This document shows positions 52,877-60,762 of a DNA stretch of 64,000 nucleotides, piece after piece. The notes beneath the pieces were generated by a model that did no database searches, had not been told where the DNA came from, and worked only from the letters and a program-made list of their open reading frames with translations. Both the position numbers and the translations under genes were made by a program. How positions within the stretch are numbered: position 1 is the stretch's first letter; every line of letters begins with the position of its first letter. Origin of the DNA: an uncultured Oscillospiraceae bacterium (GTDB lineage Bacteria; Bacillota_A; Clostridia; Oscillospirales; Oscillospiraceae); contig CAJTTS010000011.1 in the NCBI GenBank assembly GCA_910579155.1, positions 1-64,000 of the forward strand. The letters are read 5' to 3'.

Positions 52877-53641
52877 TCACGCCTCCACAAAGTCGTTGGC
52901 GGCCACCACCGGCAGGGTGGCCCCGCCGTCGATGAGCAGTGTGCTGCCCACGATATAGTCCGCATCGTCCGAGGCCAGGTATACCACCGCCCTGGCGATC
53001 TCCGCGGTGGACGCAAACCGGCGCAGGGGCAGGCGGGAGGCCGCCTCCAGCCGGACGTCCCCTGGCGCCCAGCCCACGTCGGTATACCCCGGCGCCACCG
53101 CCGCCATGCGGATGCCCTTCAGGGACAGCTCCATGGCGGCGTTTTTGGTAAACTTGGACACCGCCGCCTTGGTGGGGCCGTAAATCGTGGCCCTGGGCCA
53201 GCAGCCCTCCACCTGGTTGGAGGAGACGTTGATGATAACCCCCTTGACCCCCTTCTCCACCATGTGCCGCGCGGCGCGCTGGCTGCTGAAAAACAGCCCC
53301 TTCCAGTCGATGGCGGTCATGCGGTCGAAGTCCTCCTCGGCGGCGTCCAGGAAGTAGACCTCGCTGCTGATGCCCGCGTTGTTCACCACCAGGTCGATCC
53401 GCCCGAAGGCGGCCACAGCCTGCTCATACATGTGGTCGATCTCCGCCACGGAAGCCATGTCCGCGTACACCGTCAGCGCCTGCACGCCGCGCTCCTCGGC
53501 CGCCTCCTTCAGCGTCCGGGCCGCGTTTTCGTCGCTGTGGTAGTTGATGACTACATTGTATCCCGCCTTGGCCAGCTCCAGGGTAATGGCCCTGCCGATC
53601 CCCTTGGCCGCCCCTGTAACCAGCGCTGTTTTTCTGCCCAT
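52877..53641 (-). CDS. Short-chain dehydrogenase/reductase
   Basis: A 254-residue classical SDR. TGAAKGIGR is the cofactor motif, NNAGI the stabilising motif, NVSSNQ carries the catalytic Ser and YGPTKAAV the Tyr-x-x-x-Lys pair. The start ATG at 53641 is preceded by GGGAGG; the frame upstream is only antisense of the lactonase gene. In this operon it could be the sugar 1-dehydrogenase that forms an aldonolactone, or a dehydrogenase acting on the 2-keto-3-deoxy acid as in the L-fucose route. Confidence 0.9.
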   Translation of the reverse strand: MGRKTALVTGAAKGIGRAITLELAKAGYNVVINYHSDENAARTLKEAAEERGVQALTVYADMASVAEIDHMYEQAVAAFGRIDLVVNNAGISSEVYFLDAAEEDFDRMTAIDWKGLFFSSQRAARHMVEKGVKGVIINVSSNQVEGCWPRATIYGPTKAAVSKFTKNAAMELSLKGIRMAAVAPGYTDVGWAPGDVRLEAASRLPLRRFASTAEIARAVVYLASDDADYIVGSTLLIDGGATLPVVAANDFVEA

Positions 53642-53658
53642 AACCCGTTTCCTCCCTC

Positions 53659-54528
53659 TCAGGAATTTGCCCCGTAGCAATACCGTTTTCCGCCCCGCAC
53701 ACCGGTGCGGACCCGGTAGAGCCGTCCGCCCGCGCCTTTCTCGTCCTTGGCAGTGGTGATGAACAGCTCCCGCCCGTCCGCCCCGCCGAAGCAGCAGCAG
53801 GAGACGTACGGCTCGGGCACCGCCACCTCCTCCAGCCGTTCGCCGGTGACCGGGCCGCAGCAAATCACCTTCCCGCCGCCCCACAGGGCAATCCACAAAT
53901 TTCCGTTTTCGTCGGCGCACATCCCGTCGGGGCTTCCCTCTTCCTTGGGAACCGTAACCACGCTCCGGCGGTTGGAAAGTACGACTTGATCCGTCACCGT
54001 GTAGGCGTCCACGCACTGCCGGGGCGTGTCGATGTGGTAGAGCACGCTGCCGTCTTTGCTCCAATCCAGCCCGTTTGGGATGGTGTACCCCGGATATTCC
54101 GCCGCCACCTTCCCGTTTTGAATGCAGTACAGGCTCCCGCACCCCTGCGCCCCCGGCAGGCCCTGGTCGATGGCCATGGCGCCCACCCAGAGGTTCCCGT
54201 ACCGGTCGCACTTCCCGTCGTTGTAGCGCAGCGGGCCGGGGTGCTTCTGGCGCAAAAGGACTTCCCGCGTGCCGTCCGGCCTGTTCCAGACCAGGCGGTC
54301 GGTCGCCGCCGCCACAAAGCCGCCCTCCCGGTGGAACACGAAGCAGCCCGTCCGGGCCTGCTGGGGATAGACGGCGTCCCGTCCGGGGGCCCCGGTATCG
54401 TCAAATTCCAGCCGGTGGACCAGCCCCCGCTCGATGTCGGTGAAATACAGGCTGCGTTCCGCGCTGTTCCAGGCACAGCCCTCTCCCAGCACGCACTCCG
54501 GTCCATCTATCCGTAACGCTGTCAGCAC
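53659..54528 (-). CDS. SMP-30/gluconolactonase-family lactonase
   Basis: A 289-residue six-bladed beta-propeller. GEGCAWNSAERSLYFTDIER carries the metal-binding Glu, YNDGKCDRYGNLWVGAM the conserved Asn-Asp, NGLDWSKDGSVLYHIDT and PDGMCADENGNLWIALWGGG the remaining metal ligands. It should hydrolyse a sugar lactone to the acid. It is the first gene of the operon, 17 bp before the SDR, and its promoter is divergent from that of the GH2 gene. Confidence 0.92.
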   Translation of the reverse strand: MLTALRIDGPECVLGEGCAWNSAERSLYFTDIERGLVHRLEFDDTGAPGRDAVYPQQARTGCFVFHREGGFVAAATDRLVWNRPDGTREVLLRQKHPGPLRYNDGKCDRYGNLWVGAMAIDQGLPGAQGCGSLYCIQNGKVAAEYPGYTIPNGLDWSKDGSVLYHIDTPRQCVDAYTVTDQVVLSNRRSVVTVPKEEGSPDGMCADENGNLWIALWGGGKVICCGPVTGERLEEVAVPEPYVSCCCFGGADGRELFITTAKDEKGAGGRLYRVRTGVRGGKRYCYGANS

Positions 54529-54558
54529 AGGCTTCCCTTCTCTCTGACCGTTTTGGCC

Positions 54559-54587
54559 ATTGTAGCATCATCCACAATTTTAGTCTA
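54559..54587 (-). promoter_or_regulatory. Promoter of the sugar oxidation operon
   Basis: On the - strand TAGACT (54582-54587) and TACAAT (54559-54564) are 17 bp apart, about 30 bp before the lactonase start. Confidence 0.6.
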
Positions 54588-54626
54588 TCATTTTAGAGAC
54601 TCTTTAGCAATTTCGATTGCACAATT

Positions 54627-54640
54627 CGGAACTTGTTCCG
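54627..54640. promoter_or_regulatory. Palindromic operator candidate
   Basis: CGGAACTTGTTCCG is a perfect 14-bp palindrome that covers the -35 box of the GH2 promoter and lies about 40 bp upstream of the divergent lactonase promoter. It could be the site of a dimeric repressor controlling one or both directions. Confidence 0.55.
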
Positions 54641-54661
54641 TTTCCTTCCCTGTGATACGAT
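54633..54661 (+). promoter_or_regulatory. Candidate promoter of the large GH2 gene
   Basis: TTGTTC (54633-54638) and TACGAT (54656-54661) are 17 bp apart. The -35 box lies within the palindrome at 54627-54640. Confidence 0.55.
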
Positions 54662-54731
54662 TTCCATATGAAATAACACAGCACCCCGTCCATCCGGGCG
54701 GAGCGCTTGTGGCGAAAGGACGGTCCTTTTT

Positions 54732-56822
54732 ATGGATCAGCGCAGCTTCATCGACCTGTCCGGCTACTGGCAGTTTGACCTTGCCGCAGAGGAGGACGCG
54801 GCGTTTTCCGGCGAGACCGTTCTCCTTCCCGGCACCCTGGACGAGAACCGCAAGGGACTGGACAACTCCGCCGCCTTCACCCCCCGCTACCTCCACCGGG
54901 ATTACGTGTATACCGGCCCCGCCGCCTACCGGCGGGAGGTCTCCGTCCCGGCGGCGTGGGAGGGGCGCGCCATCTTCCTCCACCTGGAGCGGACCAAAAA
55001 GACCCGGGTATGGGTGGACGGCAGGCCCGCAGGGGAGCGGCAGAAAAGCTATACCACCCCCCACCGCTATGACCTGACGGCCCTGTGCCGTCCGGGGTGT
55101 ACCCATACCCTCACCGTAGAGGTGGACAACTCCCCCGCCGGGATGCCCTACGCCATGTATTCCACCCTGTGGGAGGGGGAGGCCTGGTCCCACCAGCTCA
55201 CCGAACACAGCCAGACCAACTGGAACGGCATCGTGGGGGCGCTGCGGCTGGAGGCGCTCCCGGCCCTGTCCGTCTCCCGCCTCCGGCTGCGACCCGATCT
55301 GCCCCCCCGTTGCGTCCGGGCGGAGGTCACGCTGGCTCGGCTGGATGCGGATGGGGAAGTGCGGGGCCACGTGGTGCTGTGGGCGGAGAGCTGGAACTCG
55401 GATCAGCCCGTCCACCGCACCCCGCCCCAGCAAGCGGAATTCCGCTTCGCCCCGAGAGCGCGCACCGCCGCCGTCTCCCTCGTCCACGGCATGGGGGAGG
55501 CCCCCTTGCTGTGGGACGAGTTCCAGCCCAACCTGTACCGCATGAGGTTGGAGGTCTATCTCGGCGAAACCCGGTGCGCCCATGCCTCGGAGGACTTCGG
55601 GATGCGCGCCTTCACCACCGGGGAAAACCAGGGCGGGCGGCAGTTTTTCATCAACGGCCGCCCCACCCTCCTGCGGGGGGAGATCAACTGCGCCATCTTC
55701 CCCAAAACCGGCTATCCCCCCATGGGGTTGGAGGACTGGCTGCGGGTCTTTACCATTTACAAGGACTATGGGTTGAACCATGTCCGGTTCCACACCTGGG
55801 TGCCGCCGAAGGCCGCCTTCCAGGCCGCCGACCGTCTGGGGCTTTACCTCTATATCGAGCTGCCCCACTGGGGGCGGCGGATGTTCGGCGACATCGCCCG
55901 GGGGGACGACGCCGACGTGCGCTATTACCAGGAGGACACCCGACGTATTTTCGCGGAATACCTCAACTCCCCCTCCTTCGTCATGTTCGCCCTGGGCAAC
56001 GAGGAGCGGATCGGGTTCTACTACTATGAGGAGTTTTTGAAATTCTGCAAGGAGCTGGAGCCGGACCTGCTGTACTCCGACATCGCGGGGCACAGCACCT
56101 ATCCCCCCAGCGCCGATTTCGCTACCAAGTGGCTGGAGCCGGGCTACCTGCCCCTGGTCAACGGCCGGAGCGATTGGGATTACGCCGAAACGGTCCGGGC
56201 CGCCCCCGTCCCCATCACCGGCCACGAAGTGGGCCAGCTCCAGGTATACCCCGACTATGACCGGGAGCTGCCCGCCTACGAGGGGAGCGTCCTGCGCCCC
56301 CGCAACCTGGAGCACTTCCGGGACATCCTGGCCCAGGCCGGGCTGGAGGACCGGGCGGCGGACTTCCACCGGGCCACTGGCAAGCTGGCGGCCATGCTGT
56401 ACCGCAGCTTCATGGAATCCTACCTGCGCACGCCGGGGTCCGGGGGCTTTTTGCTGCTGGGCCTTCAGGATTTTTCCGGCCAGGGCACCGCCCTGGTGGG
56501 TCTGCTGGACAGCTTCCTGGAGAGCAAGGGCGCGATCACCCCGGGGGAGTTCCGCCGCTCCTGCTGCGAGCTGGCGGTGTTGGCCAGAATGCCCCGCTTT
56601 GTGTGGAAGGCGGCGAAACCTTCGAGGCGGAGCTCGTCGTCTCCAACTACTCGCCCGGCGGGGCGCGTCTGGGCGTGGGCTGGACACTGGAGACCGGCGG
56701 CGGGGCCGTCCTGGCCCAAGGCCGCCTGCCGGAGCAGGCCGTTCCCCAGGGAATGGCCACAAGCTGCGGCACAGTCCGGGCGAAGCTGCCCACCCTTTCC
56801 GCGCCCTGTCACGCCCGCCTGA
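54732..56822 (+). CDS. GH2 glycoside hydrolase, N-terminal part of a frameshifted gene
   Basis: This frame encodes a family 2 enzyme without signal peptide: sugar-binding domain (about 1-175), immunoglobulin-like domain (about 180-290) and TIM barrel (about 295-610). FALGNEER carries the expected acid/base Asn-Glu and PITGHEVGQL the nucleophile Glu. Coherent GH2 sequence stops at RFVW (codon ending 56606). After that the frame reads a Lys/Arg/Ser-rich nonsense tail to 56822, while the homologous continuation EGGETFEAEL appears in another frame at 56606. One G appears to be missing at 56605-56606. Exact specificity is unclear; beta-galactosidase, arabinopyranosidase and uronidase are all possible. 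Confidence 0.8.
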   Translation: MDQRSFIDLSGYWQFDLAAEEDAAFSGETVLLPGTLDENRKGLDNSAAFTPRYLHRDYVYTGPAAYRREVSVPAAWEGRAIFLHLERTKKTRVWVDGRPAGERQKSYTTPHRYDLTALCRPGCTHTLTVEVDNSPAGMPYAMYSTLWEGEAWSHQLTEHSQTNWNGIVGALRLEALPALSVSRLRLRPDLPPRCVRAEVTLARLDADGEVRGHVVLWAESWNSDQPVHRTPPQQAEFRFAPRARTAAVSLVHGMGEAPLLWDEFQPNLYRMRLEVYLGETRCAHASEDFGMRAFTTGENQGGRQFFINGRPTLLRGEINCAIFPKTGYPPMGLEDWLRVFTIYKDYGLNHVRFHTWVPPKAAFQAADRLGLYLYIELPHWGRRMFGDIARGDDADVRYYQEDTRRIFAEYLNSPSFVMFALGNEERIGFYYYEEFLKFCKELEPDLLYSDIAGHSTYPPSADFATKWLEPGYLPLVNGRSDWDYAETVRAAPVPITGHEVGQLQVYPDYDRELPAYEGSVLRPRNLEHFRDILAQAGLEDRAADFHRATGKLAAMLYRSFMESYLRTPGSGGFLLLGLQDFSGQGTALVGLLDSFLESKGAITPGEFRRSCCELAVLARMPRFVWKAAKPSRRSSSSPTTRPAGRVWAWAGHWRPAAGPSWPKAACRSRPFPREWPQAAAQSGRSCPPFPRPVTPA

Positions 56823-58606
56823 AGCTGGCCCTGACGGGGGAGTACGACGCCCCCGCCGCCCCCGGCATTAACGACTACTCCCTGTGGCTGTTTCCCGCAG
56901 GGCCCATCCCCGCCTCGCCGGAACACGTGGTGCTGCGCCGCGCCTACGACACACAGGCCCAGCGGGCCCTGGCGGAGGGCAACACGGTGCTGATAATCTC
57001 TGAGGGAACCCCCGCCGCCCTGCCCCGTAGCCGGGCCGTGTCCTTCCGGCCCGACTTCTGGAGCCCCATGTTCCACACCAGCCACTCCGACGGCTATTCT
57101 CTGGGTATTTTTGTGGAGGAAAATCACCCTCTGTTTACTCATTTTCCCACCGGCTGCTTCGGCGATTGGCAGTGGTTTGAGCCGCTGCAAAACGCTCGCG
57201 GGCTGCTCGTCAACGACCTCCCCCCGGCGCTGCGCCCCATTGTACAGCCCATCGCCTCCATCGACCTGCCCGAGCGCCTGGCCATGTTGTTCGAGGCCCG
57301 GGTGGGCCCCGGGCGGCTGTTCGTGTCCACCGTGGACCTGCTGGGCAAGAGCGACCCCGCCTCCCGCGCCCTGTTGTCCGCCGTCTACCGCTATGTGTCC
57401 GGAGACGAATTCCGGCCCCAGCCGAAGCTGGAGCCGGAGGTACTGCGCGCCTACCTGCCCCCGCTGGACTTGACCGGCATCCGTCTGCGGGGCAAGTCCG
57501 CGCTGGAGGTGGGGGAGCGCTGCGTATTTACGGTGGACTGCTTCGACGGCCACGGTCCCTGCCCGACGCCGGAGGGCTGGCGGTTTACCTTCCACACCTC
57601 CGACCCGTCCGTGGCGGCGGTGGACGGGGACGGTCTGGCGCTGGGCCTGCGGCCCGGCGTGGTCACGCTGTCCGCCGCCTGTTCCAATGAGACGGGCCAA
57701 TTTACCCACAGCCTTGCCCTCCGGGTGGGGGAGCCCGCCGTCCGGCCCATCCCGCTGGACGGCGCGGCAGTCTCCGTCTCCAGCGCCCACCCCCAGCACC
57801 CCGCTGCGGATCTGCTCCGCGGGGACCGCTCCGCCTTCTGGCAGTCCAATTACCTGGACCGCGCCCAGCGTCTGCCCCAGTGGGTGGTAATTGAGCTGCC
57901 CGAGCCAGCGGAGGTCAGCGCCCTGCTGTGCGGCGCGTGGCGGGAGAGTACCCGGGGCGCCATCCTGCGGGCCGCCCTGTCGGTTGGCCTGGACGGCGAG
58001 ACCTTTGAAACCGTCTGCCGGGGCGAGTGGGACGAGAGCGCCGCCGGAGAAGATAAACTCTTTGCCTTCCCGCCCCGCCCGGCGCGGTATCTCCGGCTGG
58101 ATGTGGACTGGGCGGTGATGCACACCGGCGACTCCAACGCCGTGAGCATCTCCACCCTGGCGCTCTACAACGGCCCCATCATCGCCTCCGCCGCCCCCCT
58201 CCCGGTCTGCGAGGTCCGCTTCGGCACGCCGCTGGAGCAGGCCCTGGCCGGCGCCGCCCAGGCGGACGTGGCGTGGACCTGGGAGGCCTACCGCCCGGAC
58301 CTCCCCGGCGATTATCTGATCCGGGGCACGCTGTTCGCCGCCCGCGCGGCCAACCCCGGAGGGATCTACGCCAAACAGATCATCCGGGTGCGGCCCAAGG
58401 ACATGACCACGCCCTCGGACAAAACTGCCCTGGACCGGGCGTACCGGAAGCTCCAGGCGGTGGCCCGCCGCACGGCGGACCCCACCGTGCGCCAACGCCT
58501 GGATGAGCTGCTCACCCAGGCGGAGAGCTTCTACGCCCTCACGGGCGCGGTGCAGCACGACGTGGACGTGTGGACGGACCGGATCCTCGCCGCCGGGAGG
58601 AGTTGA
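56603..58606 (+). CDS. C-terminal part of the frameshifted GH2 gene (accessory beta domains)
   Basis: This frame continues the GH2 protein from the frameshift. It starts with a beta-sandwich (EAELVVSNYSPGGARLGVGW), contains a long central region, a Big-type domain (about 290-375, DPSVAAVDGDGLALGL) and an F5/8-type-C (discoidin, CBM32-like) domain (about 385-530, DLLRGDRSAFWQSNY). A helical FIVAR-like tail closes it. There is no ribosome site for an independent start (GTG at 56603), so it is probably made only if the frame is restored. The full product would be about 1,290 residues. Sugar-binding modules on a protein with no signal peptide are unusual. Confidence 0.75.
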   Translation: MEGGETFEAELVVSNYSPGGARLGVGWTLETGGGAVLAQGRLPEQAVPQGMATSCGTVRAKLPTLSAPCHARLKLALTGEYDAPAAPGINDYSLWLFPAGPIPASPEHVVLRRAYDTQAQRALAEGNTVLIISEGTPAALPRSRAVSFRPDFWSPMFHTSHSDGYSLGIFVEENHPLFTHFPTGCFGDWQWFEPLQNARGLLVNDLPPALRPIVQPIASIDLPERLAMLFEARVGPGRLFVSTVDLLGKSDPASRALLSAVYRYVSGDEFRPQPKLEPEVLRAYLPPLDLTGIRLRGKSALEVGERCVFTVDCFDGHGPCPTPEGWRFTFHTSDPSVAAVDGDGLALGLRPGVVTLSAACSNETGQFTHSLALRVGEPAVRPIPLDGAAVSVSSAHPQHPAADLLRGDRSAFWQSNYLDRAQRLPQWVVIELPEPAEVSALLCGAWRESTRGAILRAALSVGLDGETFETVCRGEWDESAAGEDKLFAFPPRPARYLRLDVDWAVMHTGDSNAVSISTLALYNGPIIASAAPLPVCEVRFGTPLEQALAGAAQADVAWTWEAYRPDLPGDYLIRGTLFAARAANPGGIYAKQIIRVRPKDMTTPSDKTALDRAYRKLQAVARRTADPTVRQRLDELLTQAESFYALTGAVQHDVDVWTDRILAAGRS

Positions 58607-58668
58607 GCTCAGTCCCCCACGAAACCGCTGCGGTCCGAACTCCATACACCCGGGATGCCGTCCCTGTC

Positions 58669-58740
58669 CTACCGCCCATCATCCTCCCTGACCACCCGGT
58701 AGCCCATGGCATACAAAGCGGCCAACAGCTCCCGGTTCAC
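58669..58740 (-). other. Possible remnant of a small unidentified gene
   Basis: A 23-codon frame (NRELLAALYAMGYRVVRED, then DGR and stop) reads like the C-terminal helix and strand of a folded protein, on the strand opposite to the TIR gene. The same frame continues upstream to about 58782 without another start. No family assignment. It lies in the 224-bp gap before the TIR gene, which otherwise holds only that gene's promoter. Confidence 0.25.
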
Positions 58741-58781
58741 ACGCCTGTCTGCCCCTTTGGGTCGAAATACGGCGGAAACCC

Positions 58782-58810
58782 TTTACAAAAGCCCCGTTCA
58801 AAGATATAAT
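58782..58810 (+). promoter_or_regulatory. Promoter of the TIR gene
   Basis: TTTACA (58782-58787) and a perfect TATAAT (58805-58810) with 17-bp spacing make this one of the strongest promoters in the window. Predicted start of transcription is near 58817, leaving a very short leader. Confidence 0.8.
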
Positions 58811-58830
58811 AGTTCATAGTTCCAATACCG

Positions 58831-60669
58831 TTGCGACCTGCCAAACCAGGCCGGGGAGGACTGTTTACGGCAAAGAAAGGCGTGGAGGCAATCAAATACG
58901 ATGTGTTTATCTCCTATCGGAGGGACGGCGGTGAATATACCGCGAAGATTTTGCGCGACCGCTTGGAAAAGCTGGGCTACTCCGTATTTTTTGACGTGGA
59001 ATCCCTGCGCTCCGGAGATTTCAACACCAGGCTGTATTCGGTCATTGAGGAGTGCAAGGACTTTATCCTGATCCTCTCGCCGAACGCGCTGGATCGCTGC
59101 CAGAGCGAAGACGACTGGGTCCGCCGGGAGTCGGAGTACGCCTTGGAGCGGGGTAAGAACATCGTGCCCGTCATGCTGCGGGGCTTTGAGTTCCCGGAGT
59201 CCCTCCCCCCGTCCATTGAACGGCTTCGCTTCAAGCACGGCATCCCGGCCAATACGGAATTCTTTGAGGCCTTCATCCAGAAGCTGCAAACCTTCCTGAA
59301 GGCCAAGCCCCCGCTGTGGCGGCGGTTAGCGCAGAACACCGCGCTCAAGCGCGCGTTGCCGGTCTTTCTGGCGCTGGTGCTGGTGGCGGCGGGGGTGGGG
59401 TACGCTCTTTCCAACCGCACCGGCCCTGTTTACCCCGGCACCGAGGCGGAAAAGAGCACGGTCAGCGAGACGCTCTATTACATCCAAACGGAACTGACCC
59501 ATCTGGACCTGATTGCCGACCACGCCTATAAGTCCCTGGCGGAGGCACGGCGGTACGTCTCCAGCGGTCCGGTTACCGGCACGGCCCTGTCCAGTCAGCT
59601 TGATTCCTGCCAAACGTCGATCCGGGGCCTGGCCGAGGACGCCTCCCCGCCGTCCGACCGGCTGCTGGATATGCTGGCGGACTCCCCGTTCAACCCGGCG
59701 GAACTTGTCGCCCTGCACGATCTCGTCTCCTCTTCCGCCCAGGAGTGGATCGACAACATTGACCACATCAGTTGGATGCTCAGCCCCAACAGCGGCCTGT
59801 CCGACAGCGATAAGCTGAAGATTCTGGACTCCTACCAGACAATTTTGGACGAGGACATGCAAGCCAACGCTTATTGTGCCAACGAGGTCCTACTGGTGGT
59901 GACAAACGAGTCGGCGCTGAGCGATTTCCTGTATAAGTACCTACCCACCTTGACCCATATCCCCCTGATCGCCACCTCCTGGTCGGACAGCCAGGAGGCC
60001 TTGGTCAGCGCCCAGGACGCGAGTTGGAACAAACAGCAGAAGGCCCTCAACGACCTGATCGCCATCACCGGCGAATCCTCCATGGAGCTGGCCAAGGAGC
60101 GGGCGGACCTGATCCGGCAATACATGGCGTCGGGGATGTCCCGCACCCAGGCGGAGCAGTATGTGGAGAAGATCATGGCCATCCTCAACGAGGCCTATGA
60201 AACCTTCAGCCCTGCGGAGGGGGACAGCGAGGACGTGCTGTGGGCCAAGCTGCGGGCCTTCATGGCGCTACAGCTCTACGACGGGGCGGAGGCCTGTGCG
60301 GATGCGCTGGGCGAGCTGGCGAAAGATGGCGGCTCCGGCGCCGGAGCGTATCTCCCCGCCTTGCGCGCCTTCACCAGGTGCGCCGACGCCACCGGGATCG
60401 ACTACGGCGTCATGGTGACGGCCTATTACGAGCCGGGCGGCGTCAACGAGGTCTTTGAGCCGGGCGACATCATTGTGGAGTTCAACGGCGAGCCCTGCCG
60501 CAACTACGACGAGTATCTGGCGGGGAAGAACGGCCTCTCCGGGCCTGATTATACCGTGGGCGTGCTCCGCCTGAACGGCAGCGGGGAGCTGGAACCGCTC
60601 ACCCTGGAGCTGGAAGGCGATATGCCCCGGATGGCGCTTCAATCGCTGAACGGCAAGAACTACGAATAA
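58831..60669 (+). CDS. Membrane-anchored TIR-domain protein with C-terminal PDZ-like domain
   Basis: Up to 612 residues. A TIR domain (about 22-150) begins YDVFISYRRDGG. Glu100 in DDWVRRESEYAL aligns with the catalytic Glu of NAD-cleaving TIR domains such as SARM1 (DWVHKE). One transmembrane helix follows at about 174-193 (ALPVFLALVLVAAGVGYAL). The long helical region (about 205-510) is unassigned, and residues about 523-600 look like a PDZ domain (VFEPGDIIVEFNGEPCRNYD). The TIR part would face the cytoplasm and the PDZ the exterior. The start is uncertain: TTG at 58831 has no ribosome site and GGGGAGGA lies inside the frame at 58853-58860. GTG at 58882 is the main alternative. It is followed by a RyR-domain stub. 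Confidence 0.88.
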   Translation: MRPAKPGRGGLFTAKKGVEAIKYDVFISYRRDGGEYTAKILRDRLEKLGYSVFFDVESLRSGDFNTRLYSVIEECKDFILILSPNALDRCQSEDDWVRRESEYALERGKNIVPVMLRGFEFPESLPPSIERLRFKHGIPANTEFFEAFIQKLQTFLKAKPPLWRRLAQNTALKRALPVFLALVLVAAGVGYALSNRTGPVYPGTEAEKSTVSETLYYIQTELTHLDLIADHAYKSLAEARRYVSSGPVTGTALSSQLDSCQTSIRGLAEDASPPSDRLLDMLADSPFNPAELVALHDLVSSSAQEWIDNIDHISWMLSPNSGLSDSDKLKILDSYQTILDEDMQANAYCANEVLLVVTNESALSDFLYKYLPTLTHIPLIATSWSDSQEALVSAQDASWNKQQKALNDLIAITGESSMELAKERADLIRQYMASGMSRTQAEQYVEKIMAILNEAYETFSPAEGDSEDVLWAKLRAFMALQLYDGAEACADALGELAKDGGSGAGAYLPALRAFTRCADATGIDYGVMVTAYYEPGGVNEVFEPGDIIVEFNGEPCRNYDEYLAGKNGLSGPDYTVGVLRLNGSGELEPLTLELEGDMPRMALQSLNGKNYE

Positions 60670-60684
60670 GGAGGCGCCCCGGCC

Positions 60685-60762
60685 ATGGATTATCGGCCCG
60701 CCCCCATTGATGTGAGCTGCGTAGAGTTGTCCGACGCCTTACGCCGCGACGTGGAGAGGGAG
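60685..60762 (+). pseudogene. N-terminal stub of a RyR-domain protein
   Basis: An ATG with an AAGGAGG site starts 15 bp after the TIR gene stop. It reads MDYRPAPIDVSCVELSDALR and then RDVERE. This matches the start of the ryanodine-receptor (RyR) repeat, whose pattern is Y.P.PvDtS.V.L...L....E.lAEN.H..Wa. After about 26 residues the sequence becomes antisense of the fruK C-terminus, so the rest of the domain is lost. The frame stays open to 61491 only because it is antisense to fruK. The junction at about 60757-60765 looks like a deletion end point. Confidence 0.7.

Noticed and set aside
56595..56615. Programmed -1 frameshifting in the GH2 gene
   Set aside because: No slippery heptamer and no evident downstream pseudoknot at the shift point; an indel explains it more simply.
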